A stretch of DNA of 64,000 nt, taken from Panagrolaimus kolymaensis. Lineage: Eukaryota > Nematoda > Chromadorea > Rhabditida > Panagrolaimidae. Numbering within the stretch: the first letter of the stretch is position 1; each line of letters opens with the position of its first letter. The notes under the pieces were generated by a model. It worked only from the letters and a program-made list of their open reading frames with translations. It searched no databases and was not told the DNA's origin. The stretch is from NCBI GenBank assembly GCA_028622995.1, contig JAJQJQ010000005.1:4898001-4962000 (forward strand). The letters are read 5' to 3'. Below are positions 49,055 to 63,400 of the stretch, piece by piece. A program made the translations under genes and the position numbers.

Positions 49055-49788
49055 ACGCCAATGAAAATATTTTAAAGCTAGTTATTATTATTCTGTAGCT
49101 TTAGAAATATAAAAAGGTGAAAGGTGCTTTTGTAAAGAATTTGGGATTATCTTTTTTGTTTTGTCATTTGTTTTTTGTATAAAATATTTCTTTATTTATT
49201 TTAAGTATAAAATTAAATATTTAATTTTAAAGGAAACAATAATACTTGAAATATCTGTGAAAAATTCAGCAGGAAAGTTTTTTGACAAAGGAAAAAATAT
49301 CTTTGCACATTTTTTGTTGACAAAAATAATACAATTTTTTTGTTAAAAAAATAAAAAGAATTTTAAAGCACCTATTTTTTGTGAGGAAGTTTTTGAACAA
49401 AAGAATTTTAAAAAAATCGAGGAAACAATAATAATCGACAGAAACTTTGAAGCAACAAAATAATCCAAAGTTTAAAAGAAAACGAAAAAAAGCGTTGTAA
49501 AAAAGTTTAAAGCTTCTATCGATTATTTGTTTTAACAATAAAAAAAACAATATTGGCACATGAGCAGCAGTAATAATAATATCTGTATTAAAAAATATTT
49601 AATAAAAAAGCAAAATAAAAAATAGAATTCTATTTCGTGTCACCAGTTTTAGTTTTTGCTTTTTAAGCAATTTTTAGTTAGAGTGTCCACTACCCGAAAA
49701 AAGACAAAAACAATAAAAAAAAAATAATAAAAAATTAAATCTTGTGTTATTTAAAAAAAGAATCCCGTAAATAATAAACATTTTTTTT
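49055..49788. other. Convergent 3' flanks, no gene seen
   Basis: AT-rich 3' region shared by the RUS gene (+) and the PDE-4 gene (-). No coding feature recognised. Confidence 0.5.
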
Positions 49789-52700
49789 TCAATTTCCATT
49801 TTCAGTTTTGCTATCATCTATCTCTCCACCGCCTAGAAAAACAGAGCCAGGTGAACCTGTATCATCGGTGGTTTGATGCCTTAATTTTGATGGGGTTGCT
49901 AAAGCAGATGATGTTCCAGTATTTATTTCGCCATTATTTTTGTTTGATCTTAAAGATCCCGGTTCTTCCGGGATTCTCGCTAAGTACCATTGTCGATTTT
50001 CTTCCAATTGATCTAAGATTGTTTGAGCATCGGGATAAACGAGATCAGCCCAAGTTTCAAATAAGGGATGAACGATGTAATCAATAAATCCAACCTAAAA
50101 TTTTGATAAATTAAAAATATGCAACGATAAATAATGATTCTTACTTGAGATTTTTCTATTGTTACATTTCCACGATCACACATTGGACTAACTTCGAGGC
50201 CTTGTTCTTTCTCTTTATCACCTTGTCTCCAATATTCTTCTAAAATTCTTTCGTTCCAACTTCGATACAACTCAATAGGTTTTGTGGGATTTGATAAATC
50301 TGCTAAATGTATCATGGATTGAAGGACCTATAATTAATAAAATTAATTATATCTTATGTTACTGCGAAAATTATTTTACCTGTATTCTCTCATTATATTT
50401 ATCGAGTGTCACGATACTGGAATTTGAAACTTTTTTAGCTTCAACCATGGTTTTTAAATCGGCTAATAAACTCATATGTTTTGACATATCTGTAGCTAAA
50501 ACCATTTCAATGACAGTTTTTCGAAAAGTTTGCCGCTGTTTTCGACTCCAATTTGATAGAAAATCACAATGAGATTCTTGCAGCAATTTAAATGCTACTG
50601 CAAGATGATGTTGTTCTAATACCGATTCATCATTATACATGATTGCAAGTTCAGAATCTTAAAATAATAGTTTTATAAACAGGCGTTAAAAAGGGGAAAT
50701 GAAATTACTTGAATTAATTAGATATTGATTGGTAAAACCAGGATGGTCGACATCATGAATGGCTGAAGCAAAAATAGCTGCAAATACTTCCAAATCAGAA
50801 AATACACCCTTAAAAATTTAATCAATTTTAAAATCAAAAATTGTAAGATAAATTAGTTTTTCAAACCGTTAAAGCTGGAGATGAAATTAATACATGCATA
50901 GATTGTGCAACGTCGGCCGAGTGAATTTGGTTATGGTAGGCATTGTCACGATAATGATGTTCTAAATGTAATAAATATGTCACCAATACAGATGGATGAA
51001 TTTCAAATAATTTTATTAATCCCCTTTCTTTTAACACCGTATATGTTACAGCTGTCAATGAATGATTCTTGGAAAGTTGATGAATTTTAAATATATTTGG
51101 TCCCCAATCATTTAGCTGAAAAAATAAAATAAAATAGAGTTTAAAGAAAAGTAAGTAAATGAATGAAAATGAGATTAATTGTTAATGTTAAGTGATGCAT
51201 CGATAATTTGTTCTGCTCTCTCTCTTTCTTATTTTTTTTCATTGCAAAAAATAGTTTCAATTGTAGCAGCAAACGCAAAAAAATGTTGCGTCAAAAAGCA
51301 AAAAGTTTTTTTATTCTTGCATGCTTTGTTTCCGGAAAGCTTTTACAACAACAAAAAAAGTCAATGGTAATTTCACTCTTTTTTTTTTGCTTTCTTGCAA
51401 CAACAAAAAAAAGTTTTTTTTTGTGACAAATTACATTTAAACTTTTTATTTTATTTTTAAAAGTATAAAAAAAGCTTTGAGATTCTTAAAAGGTCAACAA
51501 CTAAAAAATGTGAAATATTGGAAGCTGTTGGTGTTATTTAGGAGCGGCAGAGCAAAAATTAAAACATAAACTAACTAACTAACTTAACGCTTTTAATATA
51601 AATTTCAACAGGACAGTCTTTGACCTTGCCTTTTGCAGAAAATGAAAAAATATATTAGCATCTCAAAAAACAACAAGAATGTGAAAGCTAAATTTCATTA
51701 TAAAAGTGCAAAAAATAATTTAAATTACTGTAATTCAATGAGAGTTTGTAATATGCTAATGAAATGAGCGCTAATTTTTATTTTTAATATCCTTTGACCT
51801 TTTTTGCTTATTTTTTTTTCTTTCGAAGCACTTCCAAAAAATAAACTATGTATGTTGGTAATTCGAAGAAGAAAAAAGTCAATGTTATTTTTTTTTCTTT
51901 AAAAGTTTAATTTGACAATTTTGAAAGAGAGAAAAATACTAAATTTCATAGGCGCCAATAAAAATGATCCTGATTGGTCGCAATGACACAACCACGAGGT
52001 TATACCCCCGATCTCACTCTCTCCTTTGAACTAACTCGATTTGTCAAAAACCTCGTAAACACTAATTAAAAAAACACCAACACAAAAGACCACAATTTCC
52101 GGTCGTTTGAAAGAGAAAAGAAAAAGAGTCTAACTTTTTTTGTTGTCAAAAAATCTTTTTTCTTTTAATTTTTATTCTTCCAAATAAACCTTTTTTCTTC
52201 TGCAATTTCGAATAACGATGATGCCCTAAAGGCATCAACATTGGAAGAATAAAAGAGAGAGAAAAAGAAAAAAAGGTTCAGACAGAAAAATACCGGAAAT
52301 GATAGAAATTAAATAAGAGAGACTGACGACGACAGGAAGTTATAGTATTTATCTTCACGTGCGCCATTGCGGCCGAAAAAATAAAAACTATTATTATATT
52401 ACCATGCATAAATTATATAAACTTTTTTGTTTGGAGAATTGAAATAAAAAATAATAATGGCGGTTTAAAGTTTCACTATATAAAACGTGACTAGACTATT
52501 TTCTTAAAGCAATTCAATGAACTTTAAAGTTTAAAAAACATTAAAAAGCATAAATGGAAGGAAAAGGAAAAGCATTGCCAAAAATTTTAGTGAAAAAATC
52601 ATAAATATTTGTTTATGCATTAAGCTTTGGAAAAATATCTCAAAATGAGAGATTTAATATTTGAGCCACAATAATAGACTTACTCTTTGCATATAAACTG

Positions 52701-55700
52701 CAATTTCTTTATACGAATCAACTCCAAATTCAGGTAAAATTCCATGAGATGATGAAGCTCGAAGTCTACGAACTCCACTGATTTTTGACATTGCTGCAGT
52801 TTTGGCTTTGTTGAATAATGATAATTGTGGTGAATGACATCCCGATGTTGAAGGATCAGATGGTAATGACTGAAATTCCAGAATAAAAAAGTAAATACAA
52901 GGGTCCAACGACATTTAAAAAAAATTGAAACTCCTTTCTTCTCCTTAAAATGAAATTTAATAACTTAAAAATGCAGAGATTTTATAGTCTCTCAGTCGGA
53001 CGACGGCTACTTTTTAAGTATGAATGTTCAAAAAAATGTTTCAAGTAAAAAGATTTTTTTTAAAGATTCAGGGTGTTTAAAATAAAAAAAATGCCAAAAG
53101 CATTTATAAAAAAACAAGGAAGAAAAAATGTGCAAAAATGAAACGGGAGAAGAGGATTACCGGAAGCAATTGTATACTTCCTTCAATTGTCAAAAAAAGA
53201 AGAAGGAATTTAAACGATTCTGATGGGAAGAATTTTAAAAATTTGAGATTTTTGGTTGTGGTTGTTATGCTACCATTATAGTGGGCGAGAAAAAATTCCC
53301 ATTGTACCACCAAATATGAAACTACGAAAAGAACACTTGTGACCCATGTGCCTGAGTATATATGGGGAAAAAAGGTCACAAGGGCGACTTTTTCAACCTT
53401 ATTCTTTTTTGTTTCATGTCTTTAGTAAACATGCCTTTAAAAAACAAAAAAGAATAGAAGAAGGAAAAACACGTTGAAAGTGTAATATTTCAATGGATAT
53501 TTCTTTTTATTTTCTTGGCATGGGAAACAAAAAATAAAAATACTTACGTCACCATGACCGGCTGCTACAACAGCAGCTGCGGCTGCAGCAAGTTCCTTAT
53601 CAGTTGTTTCATCCTCATCTTTGTCCATATAAGTATTAATAAGAAATTTAGATACTTGTACGCCAGATTTAGATGATTCAGCAAAATGTGATAATTCTTT
53701 ATTAAGCAATTTTCGAAACTGAAAAAAAATGATGGTCAAAAAAAAGTTTGTCGTTGGAAAATATTGTGATTTTTTATTTTTGTTGATTTAAAAAAGTTTT
53801 GATTTCTTACCAAAATAAAAAAGTTATCAAAAATAATTAAGAAATTAGGTCTTCTATAACTCCAACAACTTATAATTCGTCCCGTGTTGATGATGGGCAT
53901 TGACTTTTTGGAAAATGAAATTTAAAAAAAACAACCAAAAAAATAAATAAAGAGGAAAGCCTTTTAAAAAGGGAGCATGAAAAAGGGCAGTCAATTTGTT
54001 GTTCGAAATTTTTTCCCCTTTCTTTTTCTTCGTTCTTCTTCTTTTATTTTTTTTTTTTTGCCTTTCCTTGTAAAATGTTAACTTCGAAAAGCGCAAGCAG
54101 AAGAAAAAGAAAAGGGAGATGATGATGATAGAAGAGGAGAAAGAAAAGGCGGGAAAACCACAAAATGTTTGCAGAATCTTCGCTCTGTTTAACAACTTTT
54201 CATAGTTATCGTTGTTTGGCTCCAAAATGGTGGTGAAAAAGTTTTTTGAGTTTTCTGAGGATGGCGCCTGAATGACGCCATATGACCAATTTATGAATGT
54301 TCCTCGAAGAAAAGAAAAAATATCATCTAATAAAGCAGAAGGCAGCTTCCGTTCGTTGTGTAGTCGTTTAACAAAATTTATTTAATTTCCGCATAATTAA
54401 GTTAAAAGAGTTTTTTTACATTGTTTATACCTTCATTTCCGTTGTTTTTTTAAAATGAAAATTTTAAAGTTCGCTTAAGAATCATCATGTTTTCCCTCAT
54501 GACTAATTCCCTCAAGTCTTTTACATTTTTATTAAATAAAATACAAACCTTGCTTGATGCCATTTCGCTAACAGATCGATGAATTTGTATTGTTTCTAAT
54601 TGATCTAAACACCAATCAAGTTCTTCTAAAGTTTCTTGAGCACATTGCATTGCGGGTTCAGGTAGGGAAGTATTATGAAGAGGCGGTCTTCGAGGTGTTC
54701 GATATTTATCGTCTCCAATTGTGGGAGGTAAATTTGTGATTGCAACAAAATTCGACCTAACATTTCTAAGCGAAGCTAATAATTGAGCAAATGGGGTTAC
54801 AATAAGGTCATCACCATGTCTGTAAAATTGATAAGAACTTTTATTTAAGGATTGTCATCACTTTTTATTCTTTTTTGATAAAGGTTTTTTTCATCCTAAA
54901 ACTAACAAAAAATTTGCTATAGAACTCCTAAGTATTCCTCGAGTAAATCCTTGTCCTATATGAACCTTTTTTTACGTCAGAGATTTTTGAAAGTTTAAAA
55001 CTAAATCAACAAAATCACTTTTTTTTTGTTGCCAATAATTTTAAAAACAAATAAACAAAAAGGTAATCGGATACTTTTTTTTTCATTGGCAAAAGAGAAG
55101 AAACCTTAGAGTTGGGTACTTTTAAAAATCTTAATCCTCTATGTGACGCAAAAATCAAAAATTCTTCAAAAACAGCTAATAATAAAAAAGAGGAAGAATA
55201 AACGATTCCCACCAAAATTGAGGCTTCAAAAATTTAATAAAATAAAATTCTAAATAATTAAAAATTTATATTCATTAAAAAACTTCTAGTTTGTAAATAC
55301 AATCAAAAAAGACTACGTCGACATAGATAGATTATTAATTCTTTAAAAATTACTTGAAATTTATTCAAACATTTTTTTAAATTAAATTAAATAAATAAAC
55401 CTTATTTCCGGGTTAGTTTTTTGAAAGTTAAACCGGAAACATTATTCTTCTCATGGAACGAGAGAGTGTGCATAGAACTCAAAGTAATTCAATTTATAAA
55501 AAAGATCAAATTCTCAAATAAAATATTTTTAAGAAATTTCAAGAAAAAAAAATGCAAATCAAAAAAATAATTTATATTTGCAATTTTTTGCCTGTTAAAA
55601 ATTTAATAAAGTTAAGTGTAATTTTTGATTGACAAACACACACAGTTTTTTTAATTGGTTAATAAAATATTACTAAAAAGCTTATGATTGAATCATGAGA

Positions 55701-58667
55701 TGAGAAAGAGAAACAGGTGAAAATATATAATACAATTGACAGTGAAGAAAAAAAGCAATAAAAAAAGTCATATTTGCTTTAAAAAAAATTATATAAAAAT
55801 TATTTTGCAAAGAAATATTGAAAAATAAAAGATCATAATATAAAGTGAAAGAGTGTTACATTGAAAAATTAATTAGTAATTATTTTCATTTCAAAACACA
55901 AAAATGAAATTAAAGGTCAAATCTAAATATTAAGAAGCTTACAACGAGATATATCTTTGAGAGAGAATAAAAAAAGGGATAAGTTTGGAAATACATAAAT
56001 AATATGATGATATCCCTTACCTGTGATGATGTGATTTTTTATCGGTGGAAGATGAAAATGCCCATTTAAATGCAGCTAGCTTAGATGCAGCTAACATATT
56101 TTTTTAAATAAAAAACCATATATAAAAAAATGACAAAAATCTGTGGAAGAGGACGACGCAAGACAAAAAAAAATGAATGATGAAGCCCTTTCAATTTTAA
56201 CAACCCTTGCTTTTTTTCACATTTAAGGAAGCATAAAAAAAATTGCGCCACCACCAAAAAAATTTTTTTATTCGGTGGTTGACTCTCTCTCTCTATTTCT
56301 TGTTCTTTTTAAAAGCACAAACAAAAAAGAATATATATATATGCTGCTTTTTAAATATGTTTTTATTTTATTCTTTTTGAATGATTTTTCCTATCAAAAA
56401 AATGCTAAGCAAAAAGGGAAATAAAGAAAGGAAAAACGAAACGTTGAGGAGAAAGAGCAAATGGCGGTTTATTTTTTTTGGGAAAAAAGCAAGCTTGAAG
56501 GAATCGGCTTTTTTTGGTGGTTTGTCTCTTTTCTTTTTTTTTGCGCTTCCCGTTTCTTTATATTTTTTTACAAGTAAATGGAAATACAACAACGACTGTT
56601 TTTTTCCTTTTTTTAGTTGGCTTAGATTAAAAGTAAAAAAATAAAAAGCAACAAGCAGCTAAAACTTTTTCTATTTTTTTCTTATGTGAAAACTGAGAAG
56701 CTTGCCTTCCTATTCAATAAAATTTTGCCGGAATAAGGTATAAATTTTTGTTGTGGTCTGGAAAGAAAAAATTGAAAAAAAAAAGTTTGGTTAATTGGAA
56801 TTAAGTTTGCACTTTCGCTTCGCTTGCTTGCTTGCATGTTTAAAGAAGTAAAAGAAAAAGAAGTTGTTTTCATTTTTTTGTAGCAGCAGCGCTTTTAAGC
56901 TGTCAATTTGTCAAACTTCTCAAGCTTTTATTATTCAAATATCGATTTGACACGAGTTTTGGTAAAAACGTGACTTATCATAAATTCTTTTCTTGCCATT
57001 CCCATAAAATTTCTCAAACCTTGTTTTTTCCCTTTTTTCAGACTTATCAAAATTCAATAAATAAATAAATTCATTTTCTTCTTTTGTTTTTCCCTCTTTG
57101 CAGTTCCCTTTTCTAATGCAGCATATTGAAGAGAAAAAAAGTCCAATGGTAAGATGTTGATGGCAGGCATCTGTGTACTTTATAGAAAAATATGTATGTA
57201 TTATAAAAACAAAATTATGTTAATCGCATTTGTATATGAAAGAGAAGAAAAAAAATTGCAGAGCTTGTCGTTTTTTGTCTTTCATTTGCTTCAAAAAAAA
57301 TTTTCTCTCTATCTCTCAAAAAAAACCTTCAAGAAAAAAAGGTGCGTGCCTATATTTTTTTATGCTTTTTAGAAACCATTTTTTTATTTTTGCAAAATGA
57401 AAAAAAGCAAAAGAAAACTGACAATTAAAAGCAGATTTTAATAGAAAATGGGGGAAAAGGATTGATTAAATAATAGGTTCAATGGAATGAACAGCTGGGT
57501 CTTTAAAAAAAGCTAACAAAGAAATTTGTTTTCGATTATCGAAAAAAAACTTTGAAAGCATTTGTTCCAAAAAAATTGCTATGCACGCTTAAATTTTAAA
57601 ACTTTTAAATTTATTTTCTAAAAAATCCATATTTATATGAATTTTTTAGAACGATATTTAAAGCGTAAAAAGAAGGCACTTGTCGGTGTAAGTGAAAGAC
57701 CAAAGTACAATTGACCTTTTGCAATTGTTACAAATAATGATCTTTAAAAACAAAGTGATTGGAAATAATCCAAAAAGAAAAAAGAAAAAATTTAGAGGAA
57801 GTATAGACAACTGATAAAAAAATAAAAAGGAAGAGCGTAATGATATGAAAAAAATGAGAAGTAATAAAAAAACATAAAAGAATCAATTAAGTGCGAAACA
57901 TTTTTCGTAAAATAAAAACGACGAAAATATTTCGTTTTGCAAAAATGATTTTTCAACAAACAAACAAGCGTTTAAAAAAAACAGAAAAAAGCAAGTATTA
58001 AAAAGAAAAAGAAGTTTAAGCAATTGCTCATGGTTTCTTTTCTTTCTTCCTCCTTTGGGATAAATCACTTCACCCTCATTGATCTTTTTCAGATAATAAA
58101 AAACATTTTTATTTTGGCTCTCATGGGAATTTAAAAAGTTTGTTTTAAAAAAAGATATAGGGCTTACTGAGGATCTGTTGAAGCTACAGATGAGGCACGG
58201 GATACAGGTCTACAAGATGATGATAAAATATCACGATCATCTGCTTTATATAAAAATGATTCGCGTCGAGTATGTCCGCCACCACTTGAACCAACATTTA
58301 ATAAATGATGATGAAAATGTCCAGTTGATGATGAAGATGGTAATGTTGAATGTTCGTTATAAGGCCCACCACCTCCGCCTCCCACTCCACCAATGGACGA
58401 TGAGGGAGTTGTCGTAATTGCTGATGAACTTGGCGTTGATGTTGTAGAATTATTTATTGTTGTTGGACTAAAATTCAATATTCCTTGTGTACGGGATGGA
58501 GAACGACGAAAAAAATGATTAAATGGATGATGATAATGATGTGGGCCACTACTGCCGCCACCACTACCACCAGCAAGATTACGACGTAAAATTCCAAATG
58601 ATACAACTTTTGATGTTTTAGTTTTAGATGGCGAAGAAGTTGTTGAGGATAAAGAAGGTGGTGCCAT
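49789..58667 (-). CDS. pde-4: cAMP phosphodiesterase PDE-4, long form
   Basis: Hydrolyses cAMP to AMP. Nine minus-strand exons in phase: 58667-58168, 54819-54549, 53718-53548, 52869-52684, 51115-50867, 50808-50709, 50657-50380, 50327-50145, 50094-49789; 747 residues. The Ser/Gly/His-rich N terminus leads into UCR1 with the PKA site RRESF (Ser137) and [21 protein letters not shown]2 follows ([36 protein letters not shown]), broken by an Ala-rich linker, then SKISGVRRL. The catalytic domain runs from about 377: [10 protein letters not shown] and IHDVDHPG hold the metal-binding His/Asp, then [33 protein letters not shown] and [19 protein letters not shown]. This order is diagnostic for the PDE4 family. 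The start MAPPSL lies inside a longer open frame that has no other ATG. Two further first exons are listed separately. Introns of 1-3 kb separate the 5' exons. Confidence 0.95.
51116..52683. other. 1.57-kb intron of pde-4, no other gene seen
   Basis: Lies between the UCR2-linker exon and the first catalytic exon. AT-rich, with no nested gene recognised. A more GC-balanced patch lies near 51960-52050 (ACAACCACGAGGTTATACCC). Confidence 0.45.
56021..56097 (-). CDS. pde-4: Alternative first exon of pde-4 (short form A)
   Basis: A 77-base exon starts at ATG 56097 and reads [20 protein letters not shown] then KSHHH, ending at a GTAAGG donor in phase 2. That phase matches the common exon at 54819, giving ...[14 protein letters not shown]. 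The resulting protein would keep UCR2 and the catalytic domain but lack the RRESF PKA site of the long form. The basic amphipathic opening could act as a targeting helix. Confidence 0.66.
56098..58167. other. Intronic region of pde-4, no other gene seen
   Basis: AT-rich intron between the long-form first exon and short exon A; it should contain the promoter of exon A. It includes an (AT)n run near 56332-56342. Open frames on both strands look random. Confidence 0.45.
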
Positions 58668-60345
58668 ATTCTCACTCTTTCTCTCCCTCTTTTTTGGTAA
58701 AATAATATATTTAAACTCCGCCCCTCTCACCTAAGAGTAGTAGTGCCAAACTGCGCAATGGTGGCAGTTATCGAACAACAACTCTTAAGGAGAGGTGTAA
58801 GGCAAGAAAGATGGGAGACCGCCAAGGTTGAACACAAAGGTTAAGAATTAATATATCCCCAATATAAAATAATAATAATAATATTTGCAAAAGAATATAA
58901 GAATAAAGGGAAAAAAGAAATAAAATAATAATATTTTGCTTGTTTGCTTATTCTTTTTTTTTGTTGTTGTAATGAATAAATAATTAAATCTTCATTTGAA
59001 AATAATTGAAAAAAAAGTAGTAACAATAAAAAAAGATGAAACAAACAAAAAATGAAATGAAAAGTTAGTGACTTTTTTGTTGATGGACACCACAGGAACC
59101 AACCAGTCAAGCCACACCAAAAGTAAGCGCCTTCGGGGAAAGAGAGTGTCAAAGGCGTTTTTAAAGAATAAGAAGATGAAGCTTTTGGGAGATTGTGTGT
59201 TGCGTGAAGCAAACAAAAAAAGACGAAGACGATGGGGACAACAAATGAGTTAAGGGGAGGAGTCATTCATTCGAACATGCTTCATCTTTTTCTCGTTTTT
59301 TTTTTTTGCTTTTTTTTCTTCTTCTTACGTCTTCTTCGTTTTGTTCTGACTTTTTTTTTGACTTGAACAAAAAAAAATATAGATAGATATTCCCGTGCCA
59401 CACATTTTTTCTTCTTCTTCACCACCGCCACTCTACGCCATCAAAAAAAAGCAAGGATTGGGAGGAGTTCCAAAACAGAAATATCAACTTTTTTCCCCTT
59501 TATTTTTAACGGAAAAGCTTTGCGGCTGCTGCTAGAAGCGGCAAACAAAAAAATTTGGAGGCTTTTAGAAGAAGAAAAATTTGTGAGTCTTTTTAAACTG
59601 AGCATGTGTCCACCGTTAACACCAAAAAAAAAGCGTCACTTCTTTTTTTTGAGTTTAGTTACATCATTGCCAAAGGGACTTTTTTCTCCCTTCTTTTTTT
59701 AGTTTATACATGCTCACTTCCAATTGAGAGTTTTTAGTTGTTGTTTGTTGCTTGGGACCTGTGGGAGGCTAACTGGCAGGCTTGCTTTGACGACGACTAC
59801 GAGGATGCATTCATCTATCCATCCTCCATGTTTCTACGTCTTCCTTCCTATTTTTTTAAAAAATCTTCCCAAAAAATGTTTCTTTTTTATTATAAACCCG
59901 GTGGAAGAGGAGCGTTCTTCCGTGACTCTTCTTTCTTCTTCTTCTCATTGCTTTAAGGCATAAATATTTTTTTGTTTTTTGTCCTCCCAAAAAAATAATA
60001 AAGCAAAAGCAAATGCAGCAATAACAGCACAAGAAGACAGACTATAAACTCAAACGGAAAAAAGGGTTTTAGAATATAAAAAAGCGACTTTCAAGGGATA
60101 AAACCAATGAAAAGTATTTTTATGTTTGTGGTGTGTTTGTCATTTGGGAGAAAGAAAAAAATATTGCAAGCTCGAGACGGGTTAAATGAGTGAAAGGCTT
60201 TTGAAAATTTAAAAAGAAAAAACATAAGAGAAAGAATGGAGGGGCCAATTAGTTTTAAAAAAAACTTTCAAAGTTTATTTCTCAATTTTTATTTTATTTT
60301 AAGCCAAAATTTTATTGAAAGAGATAGATTTAAAAAATGCCTTAC

Positions 60346-60404
60346 CGCCTTCCACTAACAAACCAGACCGTGTGCCTACGAGCACCAGCCGGCGTTGAGG
60401 TCAT
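60346..60404 (-). CDS. pde-4: Alternative first exon of pde-4 (short form B)
   Basis: A 59-base exon starts at ATG 60404 (MTSTPAGARRHTVWFVSGR) and ends at a GTAAGG donor, again in phase 2. It joins the common exon at 54819 as ...GRR-HGDDL. It lies 1.7 kb upstream of the long-form first exon, so it would need its own promoter. ARRHTVWF resembles a basophilic-kinase site. Its GC content is higher than that of the surrounding DNA. Support is by phase and composition only. Confidence 0.55.
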
Positions 60405-63400
60405 CTTGGATCATACACAAACCAATTAATGACTAGACAAAATTCAATCCTACATTAAAAAAGCTTCCTTTAACAGAGTTCAAAGATAAAAAAAATTTGA
60501 AATTCACGATCGATTCCGACACGTTTTATAAGAGACAAAAGTTGTTGCTAAAAATTGCTTTTTCGTTGTTACTCTAACGTAAAAGGTTAAAAATGTTCAA
60601 GCATAAACTGTCGCTCCTTCTTGGTTGCTTATATTTCCAAAAGAAAGGTCCGGGATTAGGCAAGGGTGAAAGAATATTTTATTTCTTTTGTTACTATTGT
60701 TCTTTCATTTTTCGTTTTCTTTTTTGTTAAACCGGCATTGTATCATTTTTGAAGAAGAAAAAAAAACAACAAAAAAATGAAAATCAAAGAAAAAACTAGA
60801 AAATACGGAAATTCAAAAGGTTTCGTCACACTTTTTTTAAATAATTTTACAAAAATTAAAACTTTACTTAAATCAGTTATTATTTTTTTAAATAAAGAAA
60901 CAACAATTTTTAGCAACCTGTAAAAAAAATATAAGAGAAACAAAAAAGATAAAAGGAGAAGCATATGAAAGGAAGAAAGCCTTTAACTCAATTTGGCTCC
61001 GATTTTGCCACGGACCATTTTTTTTTACAAATGGTAGTTGTTCCACCATAGCACCGGAAATTAGCAAAGCGGAGGAACCATCATGTCTTTCTTTACTCGC
61101 TTATGAAAAAAAAATTTAGAGGGCAGAATCTTAGGCAAAATGCCATTGAAAAAGATAATAGAGAGAAAAAAACATGTTGGTAGTAAGTGGAATGAATCCT
61201 TAATTTTCTTTTTTAACTAGTTAAAAAGCTGACGACAGATGCCTCAACATTCTTTAATCGAATTAATTGTCTATCGTTTTTTTTGTTACTTTGAAACTAC
61301 TAACGGGCTACGTTTTAGCAAACTAAAAAAACTCTCTTTAAAAAAAGCAGATGGAAATAAAAGCATGGCAATCGTGATAAACTTTTAAAAAAATCCATAG
61401 AGTTGATTCCAAGGAAGTTATCAACAAAAAATGAATTGAACGCTAAATCACTCATAAACAGCTTTTGGAATTTAGTTTCTCTTTTTAATTTTTTGGGCCA
61501 CCTTTTTTCATTTCAATGGGTTTAAAACTGCCGTATCTCGATAGAATTTGTCTACAATTAAACTATATAATCTTAAAAAAATTTCTTAACATAAAAATAA
61601 AAAATTAGAAAAAGTTAGTTTTAGAAGTTCGAAAATTTAAAAAATAAAATAAAGTTAATAAAAAGATGAATAAAATGAAATATTTGATATAAAACATTAG
61701 TAAAATCCCCTGAATTAAAAGAACCTAATTTTTTCAAAGATAAGAAATCTTCGACTACTAAGGAGCATTAATCATCTCTCCTTCTTAAAAAAGAAATGAA
61801 GCAAAATGCGCAATTGGAAACCCCAAAAGTATTAAAGAGAAAACATGAAAAAAAAACAATAAAAATTTTCTTTTTGACACATAAATGTGCCGTCTTCCAA
61901 TATTTTGTCATCTTCAGACAAAAAGATCTTCCACTTGACACTTGAAATGACACAAAGCCTAAAGCTATTCCATTTTTTTTGTTGATGAAACACAAAAAAA
62001 GAAGTACAAATCGTACGTAGCAATATTGCCACCAAAAGAAAGGAAGAAGAAGAAAAAGAAAAAAAATCAGCAAACAAAGAAGAAGACATTTTATTTCTTC
62101 TTCCAAAATAAAAATAAAAAACTAATTTTAAGCTTTCAAGTGGAGTCTCAAATAGTAGCTCGCGGCATTTTTTTAGCTAGCCCTACTCATTTGCTCCTTT
62201 CATTTCAAAATGAGCAGAGAAAATATATAAATCTGTCTATATATTTCAGAAGCTAACATGCCATGAGATTTACGATTCAACAAAATAAATAAAAAATCTG
62301 TCAAATATTTGTTGCAACAAATAAATGAAAACCATTTAATGTTTTAACCTCAAACAATTTTTTGTATTGAAGGAAGACGTTGAGCCATTTAAAAAAAAAT
62401 ACAGAATATATTCTTCGCTCACGTCCAGCAACAACAACAATGGCAGCGGAAAAAGAAGAAACATAACCTTCCGAAATAAAAAAATAAGAGCCCCATCATG
62501 CCATAGTGAAAAGCTACTTTTTTATTTTAACAAAGACATTAGAAAAAAAAGAGAAATAAAAAGAAGAAAGAAAAATGACTTTTTAAACGAAAAATGAATC
62601 CAAAAAATATACAGAATGGATCGGATGTCTTTTTTTGTGCGTTTTTTCGTTAAAGCAGCTATAACAACATTGGTGCCATCATCATTTATTGTCCACCACC
62701 ACCATGATGTGCGTGAAACGACGTCAAAAAGGAACTACTACCAAATAAATGTTTTAAAAATCACTTTAAAATTTCTTAAATAAAAGCTTTATTAAAAATG
62801 ATATCTTATCATATGACAATGAGAGAATTGAAAATAAAGTTTTAGAGAAAAGTTGTTATTTTCATTCTTTGGTTTCAATAGAGAAGGAAGATATATTGTA
62901 TAATTTTGGAAAGATAAAAAATTATATTATAAGAAAAAATGAAATATGGATAGCTTTGACCGCGATTATCTAATCATGAATTTTATGAATATAATTCTAA
63001 CAACGACCTCTTCTTCTAAAGCATACAAAAAGATAAATAAAAAAAAATAAAAAACGTTTAAAACGTTTTAAAAAAAACTTCTTCATTTTTATGAAGCAGA
63101 CGTCGTCAAGAAACCTTTTTCTCTCATAATTAAACGAAAAATCGAAGAAATGGATAAATAATTTTTTATGAATGAGACTAAAGGCGGCATTTAGTTCTTC
63201 AGTCAAAAAGATGGGAGATGAATTTATGATGGCTTTTTTCTTTGATGAGTGGAAAATGATGGAGTCAAAAAAAAAGAAGAATAAACGTTAACGACATAAA
63301 ACTTTTTTTATTATTTCTTTCTTTTGCCTTTTAGCGATCATCATTTTTTGTTTCTCTATTGCTTTGAGAAAATTAAAGATGAGGCAGATGGTGGAAGTGG

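Noticed and set aside
53854..54225. Minus-strand frame starting [18 protein letters not shown] inside a pde-4 intron, as an extra first exon
   Set aside because: It opens at TTG and not ATG, and the only nearby donor is in phase 1, while the next pde-4 exon needs phase 0.
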